A stretch of 35,818 nucleotides of DNA from NCBI GenBank assembly GCA_035556555.1, contig DATMES010000011.1, positions 1-35,818 on the forward strand, given 5' to 3'. The translations under genes and the position numbers were made by a program. The DNA is from Frankiaceae bacterium. GTDB taxonomy: Bacteria; Actinomycetota; Actinomycetes; BP-191. The notes beneath the pieces were generated by a model. The model was not told where the DNA came from, ran no database searches, and was given only the letters and a program-made list of their open reading frames with translations. Of the stretch, positions 15,188 through 23,519 are shown one piece after another (within the stretch, counting starts at the first letter, position 1; each line of letters opens with the position of its first letter).

Positions 15188-17911
15188 ATGGACACCCTCG
15201 CCACCCTGCTGCTGAGCCGTCGCCGCCGGCTGCACCTTCCGCCCGGCGATGCCACCGGGGACGACGGCTTCGTCGACTCCCTCGAGGTCGACCTCGCCGA
15301 GCGCGGCTGGGTCCTCGACGCCGCTGCACGCGAGGCGTTCGCGTCGCTGCGCGGCCCGCTGCGTACGGCGTGGGCCGACTGGCTGCTCGCCACCCTCGAC
15401 GCGGAGACCGGCGCGGACCGGCCGCACGTGCCGCTGTTCCGGCGCTTCCCGGACACGACGCCGGAGAACACCGCCGCGCTGTACGTCGAGCGGGTCCTCG
15501 CGTTCCTCGCGCAGGAGCCGGGCCAGCCGTGCGTGCTCTGCGCCGCCGAGGACCGCGTCGCGCCGGTGTCGCCGTGCGGGCACCTCGTCTGCCGTACGTG
15601 CTTCGACGGGTCGGACTACTCGGCGTGCCCCATCTGCCACCGGCGCATCGACCCCGACGACCCGTTCCTCGCGGTCACGGCGCCGGGCTGGCGGCCGCCG
15701 CCCTCGGCGCCGCTGCGCTTCCGTCGCGTCGTCGGGCGCACCCACCGCGACGCCGACGCCGCCGAGCTGCGCGACGCGCTCGTCACGCGCGCGGCGCCGC
15801 TGAGCGAGGGCGACCGCGCCGACCTCGCGCTGCTCGTCGCCGCGACGACGGCCCCGGGCGACCTCGGCTGGCTGCCCGGCGACGTGCCCGTGCGGGAGAC
15901 GCTGGCGTACGTCCTCTCCCTCGCGCTGCGCGGCGACCCCGCCGTCGCGCTCGACGCCGTCGCCGCGCGGTGGACCAACGCGACCGACGTCGCGCGGACG
16001 CTCTGGTCGCTCGCCGGCGGCGATCCGGGCCTCGTGCTGCCCGCGAAGCCGGTCGAGGGTCACGCCAGCGAGCGGTGGCGGCCGGCGATCGAGCCCGCTG
16101 TCTTCACACCCGTCGCGCGGGTCGGCCCGCTGTCGCGGCCGCTGCGGCGCGCGGCGCTGGCGGCGTACGAGACGTTCGACCTCCGCAACGCCGTCGAGGA
16201 CGTGCTGCGCCACCCCGCTGTCTGGAAGCGGCTCGGGGAGCGGCTGCACCCGTTCGAGCGCGCGGACCGATACCCCGCGGCCGCGGTCTGCTTCGCGGTG
16301 CTGCGCGGCACGCCGTACGCCGCCGGGTCCGCCGTCGGCCGCGCGATCCTCGCCGCCGGCGAGAAGGGCACGGTGCGCGCCGTCGTCACCGGGGACGGCG
16401 TGGTGGCGAGGGCGCGGACGTTCGCGTCGCGCGTCGAGGCGTACCTCGCCGACGGCGACACCGGCTCCGCCACGCGGCTGCTCTCGACGCGCCCCGGTGA
16501 GCTACTTCGGCGGCTCGACCACCTCGCGCGCCTGACGCCGCCCGAGGGTCACGCCGCGCTCGCCGCGCTGGCGGGCAAGGCGGCGGAGGACGCGGCGGCA
16601 GCGGTCGCGCTGGCGGCGTACGCCGCGCTGTCCGCCCGCGACGAGCCGCCGCCCGCGGCGGCGATGCCCTCAGCGGTGGCCGAGGGGCAGGCCGCCGTCG
16701 AGGCGGCCGCTGAGAGCAGGCTCGACGGGCTGCGCGCGCGTCGCGACCCCGCGGAAGGGCCGGAGAAGGGACGCGACGCGGGCCGCGAGGCGGGAACACC
16801 GCGGCGGGTGTTCTTCCCGCGCGGCAGCGTCATGCGCTCCTGGTCCGCGCCGGACCGGCGGCCGCTGCTGCCGCCCGGCACGCCCGACGCGTTCCGCGCC
16901 GCGCTCGCGGACGCGCTCGTACGCCGTGCCGCCGGCCTGCCCCGCTTCGACGTCGCGGTGGTCGACGCGGCGCTCGCCGAGTACCCCGCGCCGAGCCGCA
17001 GCCGTACCGTCGCGCCCGCCAGCACGACGCTGCCGCGCGGCGCGCGCGTCGCGATCCCGCCGGGGGAGACGGTGCGGCTGTTCCTGCACTGGACCGACCC
17101 CGAGGGGACGCGCGTCGACCTCGACCTGTCTGTGCTGCTCCTCGATGACGCGTGGCGGTACGTCGCCCACTGCGACTACACCCAGCTGCGCTTTGGCCAC
17201 TCCGCGGTGCACTCCGGCGACCTCACGTCGGCGCCCGCGCCGCTCGGCGCGACGGAGTTCCTCGACCTGAGGCTGCCTACGCTCGTCGCGGCCGGGGTGA
17301 CGTACGCCGTGCCTGTCGTGTTCTCGTACAACGACGTGCCGTTCGGCGACCTCGACGACGCGTTCGCCGGGTTCTCGCTGCCGGTGGCGGGCGGGGCGCA
17401 GTTCGACCCCGCGCGGGTGGCGCTGCGCTTCGACCTGACGACCGAGGCCAAGGTGCTCGTGCCGATGGTCGTGCACCTCGTGGACCGCACGCTGCGCTGG
17501 ACCGACCTCAACGTCACCGCGTTCGGCTACGGCCACGGCATCCGGCGCTACGCCGACACCCTGCGCCGGGTGGGGGAGGACATGGAGCTGGCGTTCGGGA
17601 CGTCGCGGCGCGCGACGCTGCTCGACGTCGCGGCGGCGCACGCCGCGGGGCGCGCCGCGCGAGTCTGGGTGCGCTACGCCGACGGGTCCGCGCGCGAGGT
17701 CCCGGCGTCGTTCGCGTCGGTGGTGTCGGCGTCCGGCCTGGGGTCGGGTGACGAGGCGCTGCCGCCGCTCGACGGTGCCGTGCTGTTCGTGGCGGCCGAC
17801 CGGCTGCCCGCCGATGTCGAGTCCGCCGGCGAGGGGTCGGTGCTCGTGACCGCGACGTCGGGCGACCCCGCCGCCAACGCCGACCCGTTCGACCTCGTCA
17901 CCGCGCTCTGA
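15188..17911 (+). CDS. RING-finger protein with TerD-like C-terminal domain
   Basis: This 907-residue protein is close to the bacterial MXAN_6230/SCO0854 family. A C3HC4 RING-type finger occupies residues 115-150: Cys115, Cys118, Cys130, His132, Cys135, Cys138, Cys147 and Cys150, read from CVLCAAED, SPCGHLVCRTC and ACPICHRR. A long Ala/Arg-rich helical region follows (about 180-560) with an Ala-rich stretch near 440-520. The C-terminal part (about 620-800) looks TerD-like: RVDLDLSVLLLDD, then SAVHSGDLTSAPAPLGATEF, then a DDAFAGFSL segment. In bacteria RING fingers are rare and their target is unknown; TerD domains bind calcium in tellurite and stress systems. Whether it acts as a ubiquitin-like ligase is not supported by anything here. 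The protein is predicted cytoplasmic. Confidence 0.85.
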   Translation: MDTLATLLLSRRRRLHLPPGDATGDDGFVDSLEVDLAERGWVLDAAAREAFASLRGPLRTAWADWLLATLDAETGADRPHVPLFRRFPDTTPENTAALYVERVLAFLAQEPGQPCVLCAAEDRVAPVSPCGHLVCRTCFDGSDYSACPICHRRIDPDDPFLAVTAPGWRPPPSAPLRFRRVVGRTHRDADAAELRDALVTRAAPLSEGDRADLALLVAATTAPGDLGWLPGDVPVRETLAYVLSLALRGDPAVALDAVAARWTNATDVARTLWSLAGGDPGLVLPAKPVEGHASERWRPAIEPAVFTPVARVGPLSRPLRRAALAAYETFDLRNAVEDVLRHPAVWKRLGERLHPFERADRYPAAAVCFAVLRGTPYAAGSAVGRAILAAGEKGTVRAVVTGDGVVARARTFASRVEAYLADGDTGSATRLLSTRPGELLRRLDHLARLTPPEGHAALAALAGKAAEDAAAAVALAAYAALSARDEPPPAAAMPSAVAEGQAAVEAAAESRLDGLRARRDPAEGPEKGRDAGREAGTPRRVFFPRGSVMRSWSAPDRRPLLPPGTPDAFRAALADALVRRAAGLPRFDVAVVDAALAEYPAPSRSRTVAPASTTLPRGARVAIPPGETVRLFLHWTDPEGTRVDLDLSVLLLDDAWRYVAHCDYTQLRFGHSAVHSGDLTSAPAPLGATEFLDLRLPTLVAAGVTYAVPVVFSYNDVPFGDLDDAFAGFSLPVAGGAQFDPARVALRFDLTTEAKVLVPMVVHLVDRTLRWTDLNVTAFGYGHGIRRYADTLRRVGEDMELAFGTSRRATLLDVAAAHAAGRAARVWVRYADGSAREVPASFASVVSASGLGSGDEALPPLDGAVLFVAADRLPADVESAGEGSVLVTATSGDPAANADPFDLVTAL

Positions 17912-17915
17912 CGCG

Positions 17916-17955
17916 TGCGTTCCGCAGTCGTGCGGTGACGCATCGCCATTCTTTT
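17916..17955 (+). terminator. Intrinsic terminator
   Basis: TGCGT/ACGCA and CCGCA/TGCGG form one interrupted stem at 17916-17942 with a 4-nt loop, followed by a T-rich stretch ATTCTTTTT (17948-17956). This is one of the few terminators in the window with a T-run. It begins 5 bp after the RING protein stop. Confidence 0.75.
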
Positions 17956-17986
17956 TCGTTTCCCGGAATTCGCGGGCCGGCGCGAT

Positions 17987-17992
17987 TAGCGT
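17987..17992 (+). promoter_or_regulatory. -10 box for the Pro-rich protein gene
   Basis: TAGCGT (17987-17992) fits TANNNT. Transcription would start near 17999, leaving a leader of about 28 nt that contains GGGGGA (18017-18022), four bases before the ATG at 18027. Confidence 0.45.
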
Positions 17993-18026
17993 TCGTCGCC
18001 ACAGCTGCCGGCTCGCGGGGGACGCG

Positions 18027-19043
18027 ATGGTAGGGACAAGGCTCCGGATCGTCGTGCTGGTGTGCGCGCTGGCGGGCTCGTCGGTGGCGCTCGGCCTGGC
18101 GGGCAGCGCCGCGGCGCGCGGCAAGCCGCCCGGCAGGCCCCCCGGCACCCCGCCGGCATCGGCGCGGCCGCACCCCAGCCACCCCGCCCACCCTCCGCAC
18201 CCGCATGCCTCGCCATCGACGGCGGGCCCCACCGGCACGCCGACACCGACTCCCACGATCACGCTGACCCCCGACCCTGTCGTCTGGGCCGGGGCCCGCA
18301 CCTTGGAGATAAAGCGGGACGACAGGTGCGGCGTTCTCCTCACGCTCGGCTACAGCAACGGTGTCCACGTCCCCCTGTGCTGGGAGCCAGGCTGCTGGGC
18401 GACGATCCGCGAGTCGTCCGAGCCGACGTCCAACTGCGGTCCGGCGGCGTACCGCGGCGCGGTCGCGCCGACGGGCGACGCCGAGCTGCGGATCCGGTAC
18501 GACGCCGGGGCCGCGTTCTGCGTAGACGGGATCACCTTCGGCGACCGAATGCTCGGGACCGGCGGCGAGCACGACTGCGCGAACTGGGGTTGTTGGCACT
18601 TCGTCGTGTGGGCGTTCACTCACGATCCGTTCGGCGTCCGGTTCGAGGACATTGGCCCGTGCGGCGTGGTGCTCACCAAGGGCCCGTACGCCAAGCCGCT
18701 GGTCGACAACCCGCTCGGCGGCGAGGTGCGGGACCCGCAGGTGCTGGGCGGGAAGACCGTCCGCCCGCCCGGACGGACGATCGTCCCGAAGGTCGGTGCG
18801 GTCATCGGGTCCCGTGGCATCCCAGGCCTCGGCGGCTGGCGGTACCGCGACCTGCTCGCCGACGACACCTCGCCCAGCGCGACCGGCCTCAGCTCGATCG
18901 ACCTGGCGCCGCCGGCTCGTCACCACGACGCCGGCCGCGGCGGCCTGCTGCGGGTGCTGCTCGCGGCGGCCGTCGTGCTGGCGGCCGTCGCGGTCGCGCT
19001 GCGCGTCCGCGTGCCCCAGCCCCACGGTGCGCACGCGCTCTAG
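18027..19043 (+). CDS. Secreted Pro-rich protein with C-terminal membrane anchor
   Basis: This 338-residue protein has a signal peptide (MVGTRLRIVVLVCALAGSSV to about SAAA), then a Pro/His/Ser/Thr-rich linker (about residues 32-85) that probably spans the cell wall. A soluble domain with many cysteines follows (about 90-215; RCGVLL, LCWEPGCW, SNCGPAA, AFCVDG, HDCANWGCWH, GPCGVV). The C-terminus has a single transmembrane helix (about 307-328, LLRVLLAAAVVLAAVAVALR) and a short basic tail. No LPxTG sorting motif is seen before it. The domain is not one I recognise. The gene follows the RING protein but has its own promoter-like box and is separated from it by a terminator. It converges with the minus-strand TPR gene. 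Confidence 0.75.
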   Translation: MVGTRLRIVVLVCALAGSSVALGLAGSAAARGKPPGRPPGTPPASARPHPSHPAHPPHPHASPSTAGPTGTPTPTPTITLTPDPVVWAGARTLEIKRDDRCGVLLTLGYSNGVHVPLCWEPGCWATIRESSEPTSNCGPAAYRGAVAPTGDAELRIRYDAGAAFCVDGITFGDRMLGTGGEHDCANWGCWHFVVWAFTHDPFGVRFEDIGPCGVVLTKGPYAKPLVDNPLGGEVRDPQVLGGKTVRPPGRTIVPKVGAVIGSRGIPGLGGWRYRDLLADDTSPSATGLSSIDLAPPARHHDAGRGGLLRVLLAAAVVLAAVAVALRVRVPQPHGAHAL

Positions 19044-19149
19044 TAGCGCTGGCGAAACGGCCTCATGGTGGCCGAGCGTGTCCCGCCGCGCCGCAGGTGA
19101 GCGCCTTCGCGCGGATCGGGGTGCGATCTGCGCTTTTTCCCCGCACGGC

Positions 19150-19166
19150 CCGCAACCCGGTTGCGG
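19150..19166. terminator. Short hairpin between convergent genes
   Basis: CCGCAAC (19150-19156) pairs perfectly with GTTGCGG (19160-19166) around a 3-nt loop. It lies between the plus-strand gene ending at 19043 and the minus-strand gene ending at 19223, so it may serve either side. No T-run. Confidence 0.4.
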
Positions 19167-19222
19167 AGCGACCCCGACGCCGTCACCGCACGTGATCATG
19201 CGCGGCGATTCGCCAAGCCCTA

Positions 19223-20746
19223 CTAGAAGCGGAACGCCTCCTGCATGCTGCCTGCCCGGTTGCCGTTGACGTAGACCTCGATCGTGTACGTGCCGGGGTC
19301 CACCGGCAGCGCGTCGCGGATGGGGCACGGGCGCTTGGTCACGCGGTACGCGGCGGAGGCGACCAGCTCCGTGCGGGCGTACACGCGGATGCCGATCCGG
19401 TCCTCGGGCCGGACGCCGTCGCAGGTGAGCGCGTACGTCATGCGCAGGGAGTTCCTGTCGTACGCCGTCTCGACCGCGACCGTCGCATCGCCCGCGTCGC
19501 GGGGAGCCGGCGAGCCGAACGCCTCCAGTGTCGCCGCCGCCCGCCGGAACCGCGCGAAGAACTCGTCCCGCAGCGCGGGCTGCACACCCGCCGCCGTGAG
19601 GTCGAGCTCGTCGCGGCGCAGCGCCGAGAACAGCTCCTCCCGCAGCGAGGCCGACTCCTCGGCCACGCGCGCGATGAGCCGGTCGGCGGCCGTCAGCGCG
19701 GCGCGGCGTTCGCCGCGGGCGACGAGCACCTCGGCGACGGTGGCGGCGACGCGCAGGTCGCCGGGTAGCAGCTCCTGCGCGGCGGCGGCGTGCTCCGCGG
19801 CGGCGTCGGTCCTGCCGGAGAGCAGACCGGCGTACGCGAGGTTGTTGAGCACGGTGCCGGTCGGATGCTCCAGCTCGAGGACGCGCTCGTACGCCTCGGT
19901 GGCCCACCCCGCGGTGCGCGCGTCGACGTCCGCGAGGTAGCTGTCGCCGAGCGACTGCCACGCGGCGGCGTACTCGGAGTCGATCTCGACCGCCTTGACG
20001 AACGACTCCACGGCCGACGCCGGGTCGCCGAGCTGCTGGGCGACGGTGCCCTCGACGTACGCGGCCAGGGCCTCGGCGGGCAGGCCGTGCGGGTCGTCGG
20101 CGTTGACGTACACGAGCCGCGTCGCGCCGAACGCCACCACCAGACCCGCGATGACGAGGAACCGCGCGGGCCCCCTGGCGGCGGGCATGGACAGCGCGGT
20201 GCCGACGAGCAGGCCGGCGACGGCGGCGAGGCCGGCGATGCCGAGGTTGGCGTTCTCGCGCGCCGTCCACTCCTCGGCGAGGTGCGCGTGCGCCGCCGCC
20301 TCCTGCTGCGCCGCGACGACCGGGCCGTAGCCGCGGGCCAGGCTCTCGGGGGAGAGGGTGCCCTGGCTCGTCCGGTCCGCGACCGTCCGCCAGTGGCCCA
20401 TCCTGCGCCGCAGCCCCGTCCGCTCCGCAGGGCCGGCGGCGGCCAGGCGGTCCTCGACGGCGCCGATGCGGACCAGCGCCTCGGTGGAGAGCGTGTTCGA
20501 CTCGGTGAGCTCGGCGGCCTCCAGCGACAGGTGGTGCAGTTCGCGCTGCGCCGCGGCGGTCGACAGGGCGCGGCTGCGTTCCTCGACGGCGACCTCCCAG
20601 TTGGCGCGGGCGGCGAGGTATCCGGCTCCTGCCGCGAGCAGCGCGGCGACGGCGATGAGCACGGACGCGGCGCGGCGTACCGCCATCGGCGCCGCTGCCT
20701 CGCGGGCGCCCTCGAGGCCGTGCGCCGCGTCCTCGATCGCGTCCAT
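19223..20746 (-). CDS. TPR-containing membrane protein
   Basis: This 507-residue protein has an N-terminal transmembrane helix (about residues 26-46, ASVLIAVAALLAAGAGYLAA), a helical segment (about 50-165) and two more transmembrane helices (about 168-188 and 194-213). A TPR-like region follows (about 225-345: LAAYVEGTVAQQLGDPASAV, then KAVEIDSEYAAAWQSLGDSY, then YERVLELEHPTGTVLNNLAY). The C-terminal part is probably a beta domain ending in PGTYTIEVYVNGNRAG, which suggests an extracytoplasmic side. TPRs mediate protein contacts; the partner is likely the neighbouring membrane protein, because the ATG here overlaps that gene's stop codon (TGATG on the minus strand). An alternative start is ATG 20686. 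No enzyme motif is visible. Confidence 0.8.
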   Translation of the reverse strand: MDAIEDAAHGLEGAREAAAPMAVRRAASVLIAVAALLAAGAGYLAARANWEVAVEERSRALSTAAAQRELHHLSLEAAELTESNTLSTEALVRIGAVEDRLAAAGPAERTGLRRRMGHWRTVADRTSQGTLSPESLARGYGPVVAAQQEAAAHAHLAEEWTARENANLGIAGLAAVAGLLVGTALSMPAARGPARFLVIAGLVVAFGATRLVYVNADDPHGLPAEALAAYVEGTVAQQLGDPASAVESFVKAVEIDSEYAAAWQSLGDSYLADVDARTAGWATEAYERVLELEHPTGTVLNNLAYAGLLSGRTDAAAEHAAAAQELLPGDLRVAATVAEVLVARGERRAALTAADRLIARVAEESASLREELFSALRRDELDLTAAGVQPALRDEFFARFRRAAATLEAFGSPAPRDAGDATVAVETAYDRNSLRMTYALTCDGVRPEDRIGIRVYARTELVASAAYRVTKRPCPIRDALPVDPGTYTIEVYVNGNRAGSMQEAFRF

Positions 20747-21423
20747 CAGGCACCCGCCGTGGCGAGGACGGCGGCGGCGTACCCGAGGGTCAGGCAGCCG
20801 CCGGCGACGCCCGCCAGTGTGTACCTGCGGTCGGTGCTGAGCTGGCCGAGCGCGGTCGCCGCGAGGCCGAGGATCAGGACGAGGGCGGCGGCGCGCAGCG
20901 CCTGGCGGCGGTCCTTCTCCTCCGTGGCCAGCGCGAACAGCCGCGGGCTGTCGTCCCTGACCTCGCGCTCGCGCAGCAGCTCCGCGGCGCGGCTCGTCGT
21001 GTCGAACGTCGCGTCCGCGTACCGCTCCTCCGTGCCCCAGCGGACGAAGTCGGCGGGGAAGCCGCGCTCGAGCCGGTCGGCGAGCCGGCGCTGCGCGACC
21101 GCCTCGACCGCCGCGGCGGCGTCGCTGCTGCCCATGGCCTCGTTGGCGCTCTGCTCGATGCGCGCCACCGCGTACGCCGCGAACGTGCGCTGCTCCGTGC
21201 GCGCGTCGGTCTCGGCGCGTTCGGCCTCGCCCTGGAACTTCACCGCCTCGACGATGCCCTGCCTGTCGTACGCCGCCGCGTTGCCCCCGGCCAGGTCGGC
21301 TCGCCAGGCGAGGATGCCGCCCGCGAACGACAGGACCGCGCTGAGCACCGCGACCAGCGCGCTCTCGACCGGCCGGTGTGGCGTGCTTCCCCGTTGCGCG
21401 CTGCGACCGCGCCGACGACCCAT
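20746..21423 (-). CDS. Membrane protein with coiled-coil ectodomain, unknown function
   Basis: The protein has 225 residues from ATG 21423; the frame extends upstream but without coding character. A basic N-terminus (MGRRRGRSAQRG) precedes one transmembrane helix (about residues 20-42, ALVAVLSAVLSFAGGILAWR). A charged Ala/Glu/Arg helical domain follows (about 45-160), then two closely spaced transmembrane helices near the end (about 172-190 and 198-220). It resembles its coupled downstream partner in design: helical soluble domain plus paired helices. The two probably form one membrane complex. GTGAGGG just before the ATG (minus strand) serves as ribosome binding site. It is divergent from the ArsR-SRPBCC gene with about 130 bp between the starts. 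Confidence 0.75.
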   Translation of the reverse strand: MGRRRGRSAQRGSTPHRPVESALVAVLSAVLSFAGGILAWRADLAGGNAAAYDRQGIVEAVKFQGEAERAETDARTEQRTFAAYAVARIEQSANEAMGSSDAAAAVEAVAQRRLADRLERGFPADFVRWGTEERYADATFDTTSRAAELLREREVRDDSPRLFALATEEKDRRQALRAAALVLILGLAATALGQLSTDRRYTLAGVAGGCLTLGYAAAVLATAGA

Positions 21424-21535
21424 GTCCCTCACCCCGTTGTGCCGGCTGCGACCCGGCGCGGCCATCGTTGCTCGCCCGCGCGGGGGTCGCAACCGGTTCG
21501 GCGATATCCGCCGGCTTGACGTGACGGCGTACAAC

Positions 21536-21555
21536 ATGTGACCATCAAGTCACAT
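21536..21555 (+). promoter_or_regulatory. Palindromic operator overlapping the start codon
   Basis: ATGTGAC-N6-GTCACAT is a perfect 7-bp inverted repeat spanning 21536-21555; the second half overlaps the first two bases of the ATG (21554-21556) of the ArsR-type regulator gene. A -10-like TACAAC (21530-21535) lies immediately upstream. A homodimeric winged-helix repressor bound here would block its own transcription, the usual ArsR autoregulation. Confidence 0.6.
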
Positions 21556-22285
21556 GAACGACGGCATCTGGCGGGCGCTCGCCGACCCGACGCGCAGGGC
21601 GTTGCTCGACCTGCTGCGCGACGGGCCGGCGACGACGGGGACGTTGGCGGCGGCGTTTCCCGACGTCACGAGGTTCGCCGTCATGAAGCATCTCGGCGTC
21701 CTCACGGGCGCCGGGCTCGTAGTCGTCCGCCGGCGCGGCCGCGAGCGCTGGAACCACCTCAATGCGGTGCCGCTGCGGCAGGCGTACGAGCGCTGGATGG
21801 CGCCGTACGCCGAGAAGGCGGCGGTCACGTCGTTGCGGCTCAAGGACTTCGTCGAAGGGGGCACCATGAACGGCACGCTCGACGTCGCGAACGACGTCAC
21901 GATCGAGGCCCCGCGCGAGCGGGTGTGGGACGCGGTGACGCGGATGGGGGACTGGTGGCCGCACCGTTTCCGCGACGGGTCCACCGTCGTGCTCGAGCCG
22001 GTCGTGGGGGGCCGGTTCTACGAGGAGTGGGGTGAGGGAACGGGGGCGCTGTACGGCACCGTCGTGCGTCTCGAGGCGCCTGTGCACCTCTCGGTCAGCG
22101 GGCCCATGGGGATGCGTGGCGCGGTCGTGGGGATATGGTCGTTCGACCTCGCCGAGGCCGACGGGCGGACGGTGCTGTCGTACACGCACCGGGCGTTCGG
22201 GGACGTCAGCGAGGAGACGGCGCAGGGGTACACGTCCGGCTGGGGCGAGGTGCTCGAGGCGCTCCGGGCGGCCGTGGGGGTGTAG
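21554..22285 (+). CDS. ArsR-type HTH - SRPBCC fusion protein
   Basis: This 243-residue protein has two domains. The N-terminal ArsR-type winged helix covers about residues 1-95: MNDGIWRALADPTRRALLDL, then TTGTLAAAFPDVTRFAVMKH with the recognition helix, then LGVLTGAGLVVVRRRGRERW. The C-terminal SRPBCC/AHSA1 domain covers about 108-243: ANDVTIEAPRERVWDAVTRM, GGRFYEEWGEGTGALYGTV, and the final helix GYTSGWGEVLEALRAAV. In most genomes these are two adjacent genes; an internal ATG (MNGTLDVAND) marks where the second would start. SRPBCC domains bind hydrophobic ligands, so the fusion may be a ligand-sensing repressor. No metal-binding Cys motif is visible in the HTH part. The next gene starts directly after its stop. 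Confidence 0.9.
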   Translation: MNDGIWRALADPTRRALLDLLRDGPATTGTLAAAFPDVTRFAVMKHLGVLTGAGLVVVRRRGRERWNHLNAVPLRQAYERWMAPYAEKAAVTSLRLKDFVEGGTMNGTLDVANDVTIEAPRERVWDAVTRMGDWWPHRFRDGSTVVLEPVVGGRFYEEWGEGTGALYGTVVRLEAPVHLSVSGPMGMRGAVVGIWSFDLAEADGRTVLSYTHRAFGDVSEETAQGYTSGWGEVLEALRAAVGV

Positions 22286-23074
22286 ATGGCGACGAGCCTC
22301 GCGACGTACGTCGACGCGCTGGCGGAGACGTGGTCCTCGCTGGCTTCGGTGTGCAGTGGGCTCTCGCCGGCGGAGTGGGAGACGCCGACCGAGCTGCCAG
22401 GGTGGTCCGTCAAGGACAACGTGTCGCACGTCGTGGGGGTCGAGCTGTTCCTCCTCGGCGAGCCGTACCCCCCGCACGTCGTCCCCGACCTGCCGCACAT
22501 CCGTAACGACGCCGGGCGCTGGGTCGAGGTGCCCGTGGACCTGCGCCGGCCGGTGCCGGGGGCGTCGGTGCTGGCGGAGCTTTCCGACGTGACGGCGCGG
22601 CGGCTCGCGGAGCTCCGGGCGCTCGACGAGCCGGCGCTGGAGGAGACCGTCCGCGGCGTCATGGACTTCCCGATGAAGCTCAAGCACCTGCTGGGGATGC
22701 GGGTGTTCGACTCGTGGGCGCACGAGCAGGACGTACGGCGGGCTCTCGGCAGGCCCGGCGGGCTGACGTCGGCGGCGGCGATCCTGTCGCGGCGGCGGCT
22801 GCTGCTGGCGATGTCGGGCCTCGTCCCGTCGGCTGCCGGCCGGGTCGTGGTTCTCGAGACGACGGGCGCGCTGCCGTCGGTGGCGACGTTGACGCTGGGG
22901 GCGTCGTACGTGGACGGCGCCGCCGACGCACCGGACGTACGGCTCGTCATGGACTTCGAGACGTTCGTGCGGCTGGGGACGGGGCGGGTGGCGTACGCGC
23001 CGGGACTCGTCTCGATCGCGGGTGACGAGGGGCTGGCGGAGGCGTTCCTGGGCGCGATGGCGATCACGCCGTAG
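22286..23074 (+). CDS. Maleylpyruvate isomerase family mycothiol-dependent enzyme
   Basis: This 262-residue protein has a DinB-like four-helix MDMPI N-terminal domain (about residues 5-155). Motifs include LSPAEWETPTELPGWSVKDN, then VSHVVGVELFLLGEP (first metal His) and MRVFDSWAHEQDVRRALG (later His and Glu/Asp ligands), the pattern of the mycothiol-dependent maleylpyruvate isomerase superfamily. The C-terminal part (about 165-262) is the SCP2-like helper domain ending FVRLGTGRVAYAPG...VSIAGDEGLAEAF. Such proteins use mycothiol as cofactor for isomerisation or S-transfer; the true substrate is unknown. It starts at the base after the upstream stop, so it is in an operon with the HTH-SRPBCC gene. 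Its stop codon overlaps the -10 box of rnpB. Confidence 0.9.
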   Translation: MATSLATYVDALAETWSSLASVCSGLSPAEWETPTELPGWSVKDNVSHVVGVELFLLGEPYPPHVVPDLPHIRNDAGRWVEVPVDLRRPVPGASVLAELSDVTARRLAELRALDEPALEETVRGVMDFPMKLKHLLGMRVFDSWAHEQDVRRALGRPGGLTSAAAILSRRRLLLAMSGLVPSAAGRVVVLETTGALPSVATLTLGASYVDGAADAPDVRLVMDFETFVRLGTGRVAYAPGLVSIAGDEGLAEAFLGAMAITP

Positions 23075-23077
23075 ACT
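23072..23077 (+). promoter_or_regulatory. -10 box of rnpB
   Basis: TAGACT (23072-23077) fits TANNNT and sits 8 nt before the first paired base of the RNase P RNA (23085). Its first three bases are the TAG stop codon of the upstream gene, so the rnpB promoter lies within that coding sequence. Confidence 0.55.
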
Positions 23078-23084
23078 GGATCTT

Positions 23085-23488
23085 GAACGAGTCGGCCGGA
23101 CGGTCGCGTCGTCGCGCGAGCGGCGCCGAGGAAAGTCCGGGCTCCACAGGGCAGGGTGGTCGGTAACACCGACCCGGGGTGACCCGCGGGACAGTGCCAC
23201 AGAGAACAAACCGCCTCCGCGCTTCGGCGCGGCGGTAAGGGTGAAACGGTGGTGTAAGAGACCACCAGCGCCCCGGGTGACCGGGGCGGCTCGGCAAACC
23301 CCACCTGGAGCAAGGTCGAAAGGGCTCTGCTGGTTTCGTGCCGGCGGGGCCTGCGCAGGCGTTCGAGGGTGGCCCGCCCGAGCCTGCGGGTGGACCGCTA
23401 GAGGTCGCCGGCAACGGCGACCCGAGATGGATGACCGTCACGTCGGCTCGCCGGCGTAACAGGACCCGGCTTACAGGCCGGCTCGTTC
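23085..23488 (+). ncRNA. rnpB: RNase P RNA, bacterial class A
   Basis: This is the catalytic RNA of RNase P, which removes 5' leaders from pre-tRNAs. Conserved blocks in the right order are GAGGAAAGTCCGGGCTCC (23130s), CACAGGGCAGG, ACAGTGCCACAGAGAACAAA, the GGTAAGGGTGAAACGGTGG region, GTAAGAGACCACCAGC, GGCAAACCCCACCTGGAGCA, AGATGGATGACC, and the 3' block ACAGGACCCGGCTTACAGG. The ends pair to form P1: GAACGAG near 23085 with CTCGTTC ending at 23488. Length is about 404 nt, normal for actinobacteria. Exact ends are inferred from P1 pairing. Confidence 0.95.
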
Positions 23489-23494
23489 GCCCCA

Positions 23495-23519
23495 CCTCTC
23501 CGGACCGTGCTCGGAGAGG
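23495..23519 (+). terminator. Terminator hairpin after rnpB
   Basis: CCTCTCCG (23495-23502) pairs with CGGAGAGG (23512-23519). It begins 7 bases after the last base of the RNase P RNA. No T-run follows. Confidence 0.6.

Noticed and set aside
17898-20753. Very long open frame on the minus strand (951 codons)
   Set aside because: It is an Arg/Gly/Pro-rich shadow of the RING, Pro-rich and TPR genes in a high-GC genome; no domain or codon bias supports it.
21545-23209. Long minus-strand frame opposite the ArsR-SRPBCC and MDMPI genes
   Set aside because: Shadow of two well-supported plus-strand genes and of the start of rnpB; composition is random Arg/His/Pro.
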